Source: Actinomycetospora straminea (GTDB lineage: Bacteria; Actinomycetota; Actinomycetes; Mycobacteriales; Pseudonocardiaceae). Taken from it: a stretch of DNA of 64,000 nt. Position 1 is the first letter of the stretch. Each line of letters begins with the position of its first letter. The position numbers were made by a program, and so were the translations under genes. The stretch covers positions 124,001-188,000 of the forward strand of contig NZ_JAQZAN010000014.1 in assembly GCF_028737255.1 (NCBI RefSeq), read 5' to 3'. Below are positions 44,545-53,306 of the stretch, one piece after another. The notes beneath the pieces are model-generated. The model ran no database searches. It was not told the origin of the DNA and saw only the letters and a list, made by a program, of their open reading frames with translations.

Positions 44545-46425
44545 ATGACCGACGTCGCCGCCCGCACCACCGTCCGTGACACCACGGATGCTCGGGGATC
44601 GGGGCGCCTCGTCGTCGCCCGTGGGCTCTTCGCCGGCCCCGTCCCGGAGGTGCCCGCCGAGCTCTACGTGGAGGTGCTGCGGGGACGGGCCGACCGCCGG
44701 CGGGACCACGTGCGCCTCGGCGCGGACACCCACGTCAGCACCAACACCTACTTCGGCCGCCTCCCCGCGAGCTACTGGCAGCGCTGGACCACGGCCCGCG
44801 AGGTCCGTTTCGAGGCGCGCACCCACGGCGCCGGCCGGGTGCTGCTGCGGGCGTCGGACACCAACGGCGTCCCGCGCACCCTCGCGGTGCACGAGGCGGA
44901 CGGCGGGGACCTCGCGCTGGCCGCGCCGCTCGACCGCTTCCTCGACGGCGGCGGGTTGTGGGTCGAGGTCGTCACCGACGACGACGAGCTGCTGCTGCAC
45001 GACGCCCGCTGGACGGTGGCCGCGCCCGCCACCGACCGCGGCGCCTCGGTGGTCGTGTGCACCCACAACCGCGCCGACGACTGCATCGCCACCCTGCGGG
45101 CGCTCACCGCCGAGCCGGACGTCGTCGCGCTGCTCGACGCCGTGGTCGTCGTCGACCAGGGCACCGACCGGATCGACACGCGCGACGGGTTCGCCGCCGT
45201 GGCCGACCGGCTCGGCGCGCGCTTCCGGTACCTCCCCCAGCCCAACCTCGGCGGCTCCGGCGGCTTCACCCGCGGCCTCTACGAGGTCGTGGAGCACGGC
45301 GGGCGCGCCGACGTCGACGTCCTGTTCATGGACGACGACATCCGCTGCGAGCCCGAGGTGGTCGTGCGCCTCGCCGCGTTCGGGCGGTGCGTCGCCGACC
45401 CGACGATCGTCGGTGCGCAGATGCTCAACCTGCTGCACCCAACCCAGGTCCTCGCTGGCGCCGAGTACGCGGTGCTCCCCGACCTCACCAACGGCCACGT
45501 GAGCCCCGGGGCGGTCGGCGAGTCGGACGTGACGGCGTTCTTCCCCGACGGCACGAAGAACGTGCAGGACCGCCGGGTCGACGCCGGTTACACGGGATGG
45601 TGGTCCTGCCTGATCCCCGCGGAGCTGGTGCGACGGGCGGGCTACCCGCTCCCGCTGTTCTTCCAATGGGACGACGTCGAGTACTGCTACCGCGCCCGCG
45701 CCCACGGGGTCCCCACGGTGACCCTGCCCGGCGCCGGCGTGTGGCACGCCGACTTCCCGTGGAAGGACTGGGACGACTGGCACCGGTACTTCAACCTGCG
45801 CAACGCCATGATCACCGCGGCGCTGCACTCGCCGTTCCCCGTCCGTCACATCACGGGCGTGCTCACCGACCTGCTCGGGCGCTACCTCGTCTCCATGAAC
45901 TACGGGCTGGCCGCGACGCTCACCCGGGCCGTCGAGGACTTCCTGGCCGGCCCCGCGGTGGTCGACGACGGCGGCGTCGCCGCGGTCGCGGCCGTGCGGG
46001 GCCTGCGCGCCGCGCACGGCGAGACGATCGCGCACCCGGCCACCGACGCCCCCGGTTTCGCGCCCACGGACATGGAGATCGTGCGCAGCGGTCCGGAACC
46101 GACGCGCACCGGGCTGGTGATGGCCAAGCGCGCCGCGCAGCAGGTCCTCGGGCGCACCCCGTTCCACGCGGGGCTCGTGGGCGCCGGCGAGGCCCACTGG
46201 TGGCACGTCTCGTTGTTCGACCGGGTCGCCGTCACCGACGCCGGCCAGGGCGGTGTCCGCCTGCGCCGCCGCGACCCCGCGGCACTGCGCGCGCTGGGCC
46301 GCGACGGGGCCCGCGTGCTCTGGCGGTTCGCCCGCGAGGGCGGCGCGGCCGCGCAGCGCTGGCGCGAGGCGGCTCCCACGTTGACGGCGCCGGACAACTG
46401 GCGCCGACTCTTCGGCACCGGCTGA
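44545..46425 (+). CDS. Second GlfT2-like galactofuranosyltransferase
   Basis: 626-aa GT2 enzyme with full GlfT2 architecture: N-terminal beta domain (NTYFGRLPASYWQRWTTARE matches the FNAFPAAYWRRW segment of GlfT2), catalytic start ASVVVCTHNRADDC, PNLGGSGGFTRGLYEVV, FMDDDIRCEPEV (Asp263-265), and GVWHADFPWKDWDDWHRYFN corresponding to WHMSFVEKDDTSDWQAYFH. A C-terminal helical domain of ~200 aa follows. It is clearly a paralogue, not a duplicate, of the GlfT2 at 25080; the region between the DDD motif and WHADF diverges (NGHVSPGAVGESDVTAFF). It most likely polymerises or extends a different galactofuranan, or uses a different furanose donor. Precedes a GT-C gene by 11 nt. Confidence 0.9.
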   Translation: MTDVAARTTVRDTTDARGSGRLVVARGLFAGPVPEVPAELYVEVLRGRADRRRDHVRLGADTHVSTNTYFGRLPASYWQRWTTAREVRFEARTHGAGRVLLRASDTNGVPRTLAVHEADGGDLALAAPLDRFLDGGGLWVEVVTDDDELLLHDARWTVAAPATDRGASVVVCTHNRADDCIATLRALTAEPDVVALLDAVVVVDQGTDRIDTRDGFAAVADRLGARFRYLPQPNLGGSGGFTRGLYEVVEHGGRADVDVLFMDDDIRCEPEVVVRLAAFGRCVADPTIVGAQMLNLLHPTQVLAGAEYAVLPDLTNGHVSPGAVGESDVTAFFPDGTKNVQDRRVDAGYTGWWSCLIPAELVRRAGYPLPLFFQWDDVEYCYRARAHGVPTVTLPGAGVWHADFPWKDWDDWHRYFNLRNAMITAALHSPFPVRHITGVLTDLLGRYLVSMNYGLAATLTRAVEDFLAGPAVVDDGGVAAVAAVRGLRAAHGETIAHPATDAPGFAPTDMEIVRSGPEPTRTGLVMAKRAAQQVLGRTPFHAGLVGAGEAHWWHVSLFDRVAVTDAGQGGVRLRRRDPAALRALGRDGARVLWRFAREGGAAAQRWREAAPTLTAPDNWRRLFGTG

Positions 46426-46436
46426 GCGCGGCGGCC

Positions 46437-47969
46437 GTGGGGAGCACGGCTCCGACGCCCGAGGCGGGCCTCGCGGCCTCGGACCCGCCACCCCGCCGAC
46501 GCGGGCCCCGACCCTCCGACGTCCTCGCCGCCGCGTACGGCGCGGCGATGGGCGCCCTGCTGTCCGTCGTCGCGGGCCGGGCGCTGCCCGACGACGCGAT
46601 GATCACGTTGTCCTACGCCCGCAACCTCGCCGAGCGCGGCGAGTGGGCCCTCACCCCGGGCGTGGCGGCGAACACGGCGACGAGCCCGCTGAACGTCTGG
46701 CTCGAGGCCGGGCTCGTGGTCGTGACCGGCAGGCCGGAGCTGTCGGTCGGGATCCTGCTCGCGCTCACGGTCGGCCTGCTCGCCCTCTGCCTGCACCGCC
46801 AGCACGGTGCACCGGTGTGCGGGGCCGGGGTCCTGCTGCTGGTCGCGAACCCCTTCCTCGCCAGCGCCACCGGTCTCGAGGTGTACCTGACGGCCCTGGC
46901 GATCGTGGCCCTGGTGTGGGCCGCGAGCGCCGGGCACTTCCTCGTGCTCGGGATCGTGGGCGGCCTCGCGGTGCTCACCCGTCCCGACCTCGCCATCGTG
47001 GTGCTCGCGGTAGTCGTCCTCGCCGCCGCACGGCACCGACGGGTCGGGGGCGCGCTCCTCGCGCTGGCGCTCGCCGGTATCGTCGCCGCGCCGTGGCACG
47101 TCTGGTCCTGGCTCCGGTTCGGGTCCGCGGTCCCCGACACCCTGGCGGTGAAGGCGGACGCCGGTGACTCCTGGGGCGGCTACACCTACGGGAACGGGAT
47201 CGGCCACTACCTCGGGTACTGGCCGGAGCCGACCCGGCTCGTCGTCGCCGGTCTGGCCGTGGGGCTCGTGGCCTGGCTCGCCTGCCTGGTCCAGCTGGTC
47301 CGGCACCGTCACCTCGGGCCGCGCGGGTGGTCCGGCCTCGCGTTCGGCGTGGCCGGCGGCGCGCACTACGCCGCGATGTCGGCCCTCGGTGGCGCGCCGT
47401 TCTTCTGGTACTACACGCCCGCGGTGGTGGGGGCCGCGCTGGCCACGGTGGTCGTCGCCGACGCCGCGCTCCGGCCGGTCCGGCCGCTGCGCTCCCACAC
47501 GCCGGTGCGCATCGCCGCCGGAGCCCTCGCGGGCCTCGCCGTGGTCGGTATCGCCGGCGCCACGCTCGTCCAGGACGCGGAGCGCGGCGTCCCCTGGTCC
47601 GGGTTCGCGCCCGTCCGCGTCAACTGGGCCACCCCGGCGCAGTACGAAGCGATCGCGGCCGCCCTGCCGCCGGGCTCAACGGTCGAGTCCCCCGGCGAAA
47701 TCGGCTACCTCGCATTCCACTGCCGCTGCCGGGTGGTCGACTACTTCTCCGACCCCGGGCGCATGGCGCCCGCCATCGACCGCTTCCGTGCCGACCACGA
47801 CGGCCCGATCTGGCGGCTCAACTATCTCCACCGGCGACCGCAGGCACCGGTCCCGGCGGCCTACCGACTGGTCTACGAGGCCGCGCCGCCCGACGGCCCC
47901 GGCCAGTGGCCCGTGACGTTCCCCGGCGACCGTGTCAAGAGGATGCGCCTCGAGGCCCTGGCCCCCTGA
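46437..47969 (+). CDS. GT-C membrane glycosyltransferase (AftB-like)
   Basis: 510 aa. The N-terminal catalytic loop after TM1 reads PDDAMITLSYARNLAERGEW, with Asp52-Asp53 as the GT-C acidic pair, followed by NTATSPLNVWLEAGL as in AftB-type polyprenyl-phosphate-sugar transferases. About ten TM helices follow, with VLTRPDLAIVVLAV matching the ARPE-type motif of the superfamily. The C-terminal ~110 residues form a small extracytoplasmic domain with CRCRVVDYFSDPG. Donor is presumably decaprenyl-phosphoarabinose or a decaprenyl-phosphohexose. GTG 46437, 11 nt after the GlfT2-like gene. Converges with a GT4 gene, 14 nt apart. Confidence 0.75.
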   Translation: MGSTAPTPEAGLAASDPPPRRRGPRPSDVLAAAYGAAMGALLSVVAGRALPDDAMITLSYARNLAERGEWALTPGVAANTATSPLNVWLEAGLVVVTGRPELSVGILLALTVGLLALCLHRQHGAPVCGAGVLLLVANPFLASATGLEVYLTALAIVALVWAASAGHFLVLGIVGGLAVLTRPDLAIVVLAVVVLAAARHRRVGGALLALALAGIVAAPWHVWSWLRFGSAVPDTLAVKADAGDSWGGYTYGNGIGHYLGYWPEPTRLVVAGLAVGLVAWLACLVQLVRHRHLGPRGWSGLAFGVAGGAHYAAMSALGGAPFFWYYTPAVVGAALATVVVADAALRPVRPLRSHTPVRIAAGALAGLAVVGIAGATLVQDAERGVPWSGFAPVRVNWATPAQYEAIAAALPPGSTVESPGEIGYLAFHCRCRVVDYFSDPGRMAPAIDRFRADHDGPIWRLNYLHRRPQAPVPAAYRLVYEAAPPDGPGQWPVTFPGDRVKRMRLEALAP

Positions 47970-47983
47970 CGATCAGCGCACCG

Positions 47984-49129
47984 TCAACGACCCGCGGCCT
48001 TGTGGAACACCGCCTCGTAGGCGTCGAGCACGGACTCCACGCTGTAACGGGTCGCCGCCGCGGTGCTGCCCGCCTCCGTGTCGGGCGGCGAGTCCCGCAG
48101 CCGGGAGAGCGCTGCGGCCAGGCCGTCGACGTCACGCGGGGCGACCACGGCGCCGAAGCCGGTCTCCTCGACGACGGTCCGCACGCCGGGCAGGTCGCTG
48201 ACCACCGCCGGCACGCCCGCCATCATGGCGACGACCTGCACGATGCCGAAGGCCTCGAAGGCGTTGACCGACGGCAGCGCGAAGACGTCGAGGGAGGCGT
48301 AGAAGTCGTCGAGCTCGCCCTCGGGGACGAAGCCCAGCATCTCGATGCGCGGGTCGTCCCGGATGTGGCGGCGCACGCGGTCGACGACGCTCCCCCCGGC
48401 CACGGCCTCGTAGTCGCCGCCGACGAGCAGGCGGGCGTCCGGGTCGTCGAGGGCCAGGAAGGCGTCGACCAGGTGCTCGACGCCCTTCTCCTCGACGATG
48501 CGACCGAGGAAACCGACGTGGAAGCCGTCGCCGCGACGGAACGTCGGGCGCCCGGGCCCGCGCGGCGGGCACGGCGGGGGCACCGCCACCAGCCGGCCGT
48601 CGATCGCGGGCCACAACCGGCTGTGCCGCGCGTAGTCCTCGCTGCTGACCACCGCGGCCGTCGAGCGGCGCAGGGCGACGCTGCTGGAGAAGTCGATGGC
48701 CCGGTGCTGGGCGTGGTTGACCACGCGGCGCACGACGGGCCCGTCGCCGGTGGGCAGCGAGACGTCGCAGTGGTACGTGGAGACGACCGGGACCGGCGAC
48801 AGGCGGGCGAGCAGACCCGCCTCGACCAGCGGCAGGTGCAGGTTGACCAGGGCCGAGCGCGCCATCTCCCGCAGCGCGAGGCGGGTCAGGTTGATCCCGA
48901 TGGTGCCCTTGCCGACCTTCGCGAGGACCGGGGCGCGGACGACCTGAACCCTGTTGACGACCTCTTCGGTCGGCAGCGACGGGTCGTGCTTCGAGGCCAC
49001 GACGCAGACCCGCCACCCGCGCGCCGCGAGGCCCTCGGCGAGGTCCCGGGCCACGTTGGTCAGCCCGGAGACGTACGGGCTGTAGTAGGTCAGGACGATG
49101 CAGAGGTCGTGGTGCGGGGGCTCCGGCAA
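47984..49129 (-). CDS. GT4-family glycosyltransferase (GT-B fold)
   Basis: 381-aa cytoplasmic or peripheral enzyme. The N-terminal Rossmann half begins CIVLTYYSPYVSGLTNVARD and the C-terminal half has VGFLGRIVEEKGVEHLVDAF, LLVGGDYEAVAGG and SLDVFALPSVNAFEAFGIVQ. In most GT4 enzymes the last motif is E-x7-E; here the second Glu is replaced by Val (EAFGIVQVV). Donor likely a nucleotide sugar. Start TTG 49129 is supported by GGAGG 6 nt upstream; no ATG or GTG gives the full N-terminus. Divergent from Emb-4. Confidence 0.87.
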   Translation of the reverse strand: MPEPPHHDLCIVLTYYSPYVSGLTNVARDLAEGLAARGWRVCVVASKHDPSLPTEEVVNRVQVVRAPVLAKVGKGTIGINLTRLALREMARSALVNLHLPLVEAGLLARLSPVPVVSTYHCDVSLPTGDGPVVRRVVNHAQHRAIDFSSSVALRRSTAAVVSSEDYARHSRLWPAIDGRLVAVPPPCPPRGPGRPTFRRGDGFHVGFLGRIVEEKGVEHLVDAFLALDDPDARLLVGGDYEAVAGGSVVDRVRRHIRDDPRIEMLGFVPEGELDDFYASLDVFALPSVNAFEAFGIVQVVAMMAGVPAVVSDLPGVRTVVEETGFGAVVAPRDVDGLAAALSRLRDSPPDTEAGSTAAATRYSVESVLDAYEAVFHKAAGR

Positions 49130-49248
49130 CGCCGTCCTCCACCCTTCCTCGACGTCGGCTCGTCACAGGTGCGCCACGAGCTGCGGGCCGGTCCCGCCCG
49201 GCCACTGTAAAGGCCCGACCGCTCCGACTTCTCACAGGCTGTAGTTGC

Positions 49249-49254
49249 TAGCGT
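49249..49254 (+). promoter_or_regulatory. -10 box TAGCGT ahead of Emb-4
   Basis: TAGCGT would start transcription near 49261, giving a ~28-nt leader with GGAG (49277-49280) 8 nt before GTG 49289. The identical hexamer precedes Emb-5. Confidence 0.5.
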
Positions 49255-49288
49255 GGCGTGCCCGCCGCCCGACCCCGGAGTTCACCTG

Positions 49289-52200
49289 GTGACCGCGACG
49301 TCCCGTCCCTCGTCGGCCGCCGACGACCCGGAGGACACCGGCGACGGCGCCGCGCCCGCCGGGGACACGGCCTCCGACGGGCGCGCCGACGGGACCGGCC
49401 CGTTCGCGCGCGGCTGGTTCGGGCGCGCCCGGGTCGCCTGGTCGACGGTCGCCACCGTCGCCGGGATCGTGGCGCTCGTGTGCGCGGCCCTGCTGCCGCT
49501 GCTCCCGGTCAGCGTGTCGCAGCCCGAGGTCGCCTGGCCGCTCGACCCGGCGGACCCGCGGCCCACCGCGCTGCAGTTGACCACCCAGCGCCCGCTCGCC
49601 CTCGACGTCCGGACCGACTGCGACGCCGCCCGCGCCGCGGCGTCGGCCGGGACGGGCCGGACGCTGGGGGCGCCGGGCGACGGGGTCCTGCTCGCGACCC
49701 TGCCGCCCGTGTCGGGCGACGCCGGTGTCGGCCTGCGGGCGGTGGTGGTCGGCGACCGGCTCACCGTCCTGTCGCGCGGCATCCCCTTGGTGGACGGCCC
49801 GCTGCCCGCCGGGCCCTGCACGATCGGGATCGCGGGCGACCTCACCGGGATGAGCGTGATCGTCGACGGGCGCCTCGTCGGCCGGGCCGGGCCCGAGGCC
49901 GTGCCCGACGTCGACGCGCTGGTGTCCTCGGTACCGCCCTCGCCGCCGGGGGCCGGCGAGCGCGGCGCCGGCCTGGCCGTCCGCCTCACGGTCGACGACC
50001 AGTTCGCCACCTCGCCGACCGCGGTCAAGACCGCGGTGACGCTGCTCCTGCTCGGGGCGGTCACCGTCGGGCTCGTCGGGCTCCACGAGCGGGACCGGGC
50101 CGCACGCGCCGCGCGGTGGGAGACCGCCCGAGACCGGCCTCCCCGGCCCCGACCCCGCGTCGTCGACGGCGTCGTGCCCCTGCTGCTGGCCCTCTGGACC
50201 GTCATCGGCCCGATGACCGACGACGACGGCTACTACGCCGCGATGGCGGCGAACGTCCCGTACTCGGGCTACGTCGCGAACTACTACCAGCTCTACAACC
50301 AGGGGTTCACGCCGTTCACCTGGATCTACTACGTCCTGTCGTGGTGGCAGGGCGTGGCCGGTGTGAGCCCGGTGGTCCAGCGGGTGCCGGCGCTGCTGCT
50401 CGGCCTCGCCAGCTGGTTCCTCCTGCGGGCCTACGCCGCCCGCGCCCTGCCCGCGGGCACCGGGCGGGGGCGGGCGGTCGCCCTGCACGCCGTGCTCGCG
50501 CTCGCGTTCGTCGCCTGGTGGCTGCCTTTCGACATGGGCGTGCGCGCCGAGGCCGTCGTCGCCACGAGCGTCATCGCGAGCATGCTGTGCCTGGCGGTGG
50601 CGGTGGAACGCGACCGCTGGGCGCTCGCCGGGCTCGCCGTGGCCGTGGCGTCCTTCGGCGCGACCGCGGCACCGACCGGGTTCGTCGCGCTGGCCCCGCT
50701 GCTCGCGTGTCTCCCGCGGGTCTGGCGCACACTGATCGCCCCGGCGGGACCCTGGTACCGCCGGCTCGGCGTCTTCGTCGCCCTCGTGGGCCCCGGCGCG
50801 CTGGTCGGGTTCGCCGCCTTCGTCGACGGCTCGCTGCGCGACTTCGCCCGCGGCCAGCAGATCTTCCTCGGGCTGCAGGACCAGGAGTCCTGGTACACCG
50901 AGATCGTCCGCTGGAGCTACCTGCTCGTCGACGGCGGACCGATGGGCACGTACGCCAAGCGCTTCCCCGTCCTGCTCGGGCTCCTCGCGCTGGCCTGCCT
51001 CCTCGCGCTCCTCGCCGTCGCGCGTGGCCGGGGCCTGCGCCTGCCACCCCGGCTCACCGCTGCGGCGTGGACGTTCCTCCTGGGGTTCGCGCTGCTCTGG
51101 CCCACCCCCAGCAAGTGGACCCACCACTTCGGGACCCTCGCGACGGTCGGCGCCCTGGTCTTCGCTCTGGCCGTCGTCGGTGTCCCCGTCCTGCTGCGCG
51201 AGGCCGCGACGGACGCCGCCGACCCGCCGCGGTGGCTCCCCGCACTGCCCGTGGCCGTCGGGGTCGGGCTGCTCGTGGCCGTGCTCGCCGGCCTCTCCGG
51301 GCACGGCGAGAACGCGTGGCCGTACTCCTGGATGCTCGGGCTGCCCGACCCTTTCGAGGTGCCGCGGGTCGCGGTCTTCTCCTTCGACCAGCCCGCCTGG
51401 TGGCTGCTCGGCGGGCTCGTGCTCGCCGGCGTCGCCGTGGTCGCGACGCGGGGGCGGTGGCGGGCGTGGCGGCCGGCGGTCCCGGCCGTCGCGGTGGCCC
51501 TGATGGCCACGGGAGCGCTGCTCGTGTCGACGGTGTACCTCGTCGGCGGCTTCGTGCTCGCCACGGTGCGGACCGCCGACGGCTACTCGCCGTGGGTGGA
51601 CGCCGTGCGCGACCCGCTCGCGCGCGACTGCGGCGCGTCGGCCCAGATCGAGGTCCTCGACCCGGTCACCGCCCGGCCCCTCGCGGCCCGCCCGGACCTG
51701 CCGTCCCCGGTGCCCGGGGCGAGCCCGGACGACCCGCCCGTGTTCGTCCCCGGCGGCTGGTTCCCGTCCAGCCCGCCCCCCACTCCCGGGATCGCGGCCT
51801 GGGGGAGCTTCGTGCCGCCGGCGACGGGTCCCGGGGTCGCGGCGGGTGCCGACGGGACGGTGGGGGCCTTCGCGTCGCCCTGGTACGCGATCCCCGAGCG
51901 AGCGGGTGCCGCGATGACCGCCTCGGTCTCGGGGCGCACCGGCGGTGGCAACGGGCTGCGCGTCGAGTACGGGTTCCCGGCGGGCGGCGGCGTCGTCCCG
52001 GTCGGGGTGCAGGCGCTCGGGCTCGGCGAGGACGGCGAGCCGGTCGACTCGGTGGTCTGGCGCTCCCTGCTGCTCGAGGGACCGAACGGACCCCCTCCGG
52101 GCGCCACGGTCATGCGCCTCGTCGCCGACGACACCTCGATCGCACGGGGCGGCTGGCTCGCCGTCACCGCCCCGACCGTCCAGCGGTGGCAGACCCTGCA

Positions 52201-52603
52201 GCAGTACGCGCGGCCGGGCGAGGCGACGGCGGTGAGCTGGCAGTACGCGTTCCTCTTCCCCTGCCTGCGCAAGCCGGTGCAGGCGTTCGGGATCAACGAG
52301 CCGGCGACCCTCGGCGTGGTGTGGGGCGATCAGCCGTTGGCGTACCGCCTCGACGGGATCTGGCAGACCGGGCGGGGTGGTCTGTTCGCCCAGAGCCTGC
52401 GCGACGCGCAGGTCACCCAGCTCGCCACGCAGCTGCGGGTGGCCCCGGACGCGGTCTCCGGACAGGTCTACCGGCTCGACCCGCTCGTGCCGGTCGACGC
52501 GGCCTACCGCCTCGAGCCCCGCCGGATCGTGGTGGGGGGCTGGGAGCCCGGACCGAACACGACGATGTCGGTGCCGCTCGAGGAGCGGGCCGGCGAGCAG
52601 TAG
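49289..52603 (+). CDS. Arabinosyltransferase, Emb family, divergent subtype (Emb-4)
   Basis: 1104-aa GT-C enzyme of the Emb family. TM1 ~45-70. The catalytic motif is MTDDDGYYAAMAANVPYSGY (Asp311-313) followed by VANYYQLYNQGFTPFTWIYY, where Emb-1 has NYYRWFNVPEAPFGW. The core retains APTGFVALAPLL and PSKWTHHFG; the C-terminal carbohydrate-binding domain has FLFPCLRKPV. It shares its signature with Emb-5 rather than with Emb-1 to -3, so these two form a separate subtype. Transcription starts from a TAGCGT box; GTG 49289 has GGAG 8 nt upstream, preferred to GTG 49253 which overlaps that box. Divergent from the GT4 gene. Confidence 0.92.
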   Translation: MTATSRPSSAADDPEDTGDGAAPAGDTASDGRADGTGPFARGWFGRARVAWSTVATVAGIVALVCAALLPLLPVSVSQPEVAWPLDPADPRPTALQLTTQRPLALDVRTDCDAARAAASAGTGRTLGAPGDGVLLATLPPVSGDAGVGLRAVVVGDRLTVLSRGIPLVDGPLPAGPCTIGIAGDLTGMSVIVDGRLVGRAGPEAVPDVDALVSSVPPSPPGAGERGAGLAVRLTVDDQFATSPTAVKTAVTLLLLGAVTVGLVGLHERDRAARAARWETARDRPPRPRPRVVDGVVPLLLALWTVIGPMTDDDGYYAAMAANVPYSGYVANYYQLYNQGFTPFTWIYYVLSWWQGVAGVSPVVQRVPALLLGLASWFLLRAYAARALPAGTGRGRAVALHAVLALAFVAWWLPFDMGVRAEAVVATSVIASMLCLAVAVERDRWALAGLAVAVASFGATAAPTGFVALAPLLACLPRVWRTLIAPAGPWYRRLGVFVALVGPGALVGFAAFVDGSLRDFARGQQIFLGLQDQESWYTEIVRWSYLLVDGGPMGTYAKRFPVLLGLLALACLLALLAVARGRGLRLPPRLTAAAWTFLLGFALLWPTPSKWTHHFGTLATVGALVFALAVVGVPVLLREAATDAADPPRWLPALPVAVGVGLLVAVLAGLSGHGENAWPYSWMLGLPDPFEVPRVAVFSFDQPAWWLLGGLVLAGVAVVATRGRWRAWRPAVPAVAVALMATGALLVSTVYLVGGFVLATVRTADGYSPWVDAVRDPLARDCGASAQIEVLDPVTARPLAARPDLPSPVPGASPDDPPVFVPGGWFPSSPPPTPGIAAWGSFVPPATGPGVAAGADGTVGAFASPWYAIPERAGAAMTASVSGRTGGGNGLRVEYGFPAGGGVVPVGVQALGLGEDGEPVDSVVWRSLLLEGPNGPPPGATVMRLVADDTSIARGGWLAVTAPTVQRWQTLQQYARPGEATAVSWQYAFLFPCLRKPVQAFGINEPATLGVVWGDQPLAYRLDGIWQTGRGGLFAQSLRDAQVTQLATQLRVAPDAVSGQVYRLDPLVPVDAAYRLEPRRIVVGGWEPGPNTTMSVPLEERAGEQ

Positions 52604-52610
52604 CGGCGCC

Positions 52611-53306
52611 TCAGGGGCGGCGCAGCACGAACACCGAGGACTCCCCCGTGCCCGGGCGCAGGAACAGCCGCCCGCTGAGGAACTGCGCGAGGCACGGGCC
52701 GGCGCGCAGGGCGGCGTCGACCAGCTTCGGCAGGCGGGAGTAGGGCACGTCCCAGAGCCCGTCGGTGCCCTCGCGCTCGACGACGAAGCCCCGCGCGGTG
52801 AGGAAGGCGCGCCACTCGTCGTGGGTCTTGAGGTTGATGTGGGTCGGGTCCTCGAAGCCCATCCAGCCGTCGCCCGCCAGGCGTCGCCCGCGGCCCGCGG
52901 GGTCGGGCATGACGACGAGCGCGTGGCCGCCGGGGCGCAGGATCCGGCGCCAGGTCGCGAGCACCTCGTCGGCGGTCCCGTCGTCGAGGTGCTCCAGCAC
53001 GTGGATGGCGGTCAGCGCGCCGAACTCGCCGTCGCCGAGCTCGCGCACGTCGGTGGTGACCAGGCATCCCGGCGCCGTGGCGCGGGCGGTCGTCGCCGAG
53101 TACTCGGAGATCTCGAACCCGGCGGCGGTGCCGAGTGCCGACAGGCGCCGCACCAGGTGCCCCGTCCCGCAGCCGAAGTCGAGGTACGGACCGCCGTCGG
53201 CGTAGCGCTGCACGAGGCGCGTGTACCAGCGCAGCGCCGGACGGTCGTCCGCCTGGCCGTTCGCGAGGTAGTACTGCTCGTCGTACTCGGTGCTCTCGCT
53301 GCTCAC
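52611..53306 (-). CDS. Class I SAM-dependent methyltransferase
   Basis: 231 aa. SAM-binding motif I is YLDFGCGTGHLVRRL, the acidic residue of motif II is in AGFEISEYSA, and IHVLEHLDDGTADEVLATW is the post-II helix seen in Methyltransf_11/23 proteins. RILRPGGHALVVMPDP is motif III. The opening EYDEQYYLANG is common in sugar or lipid-linked-glycan methyltransferases of polysaccharide loci. GTG 53306 overlaps the flippase stop by 4 nt, so both are one transcription unit, lying between the two Emb genes on the opposite strand. Confidence 0.88.
   Translation of the reverse strand: MSSESTEYDEQYYLANGQADDRPALRWYTRLVQRYADGGPYLDFGCGTGHLVRRLSALGTAAGFEISEYSATTARATAPGCLVTTDVRELGDGEFGALTAIHVLEHLDDGTADEVLATWRRILRPGGHALVVMPDPAGRGRRLAGDGWMGFEDPTHINLKTHDEWRAFLTARGFVVEREGTDGLWDVPYSRLPKLVDAALRAGPCLAQFLSGRLFLRPGTGESSVFVLRRP

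Noticed and set aside
46437-47969. GT-C protein as AftA or AftB proper
   Set aside because: Shorter than both, with only the general acidic-pair and NTATSP-type similarity to AftB; kept as a generic GT-C.
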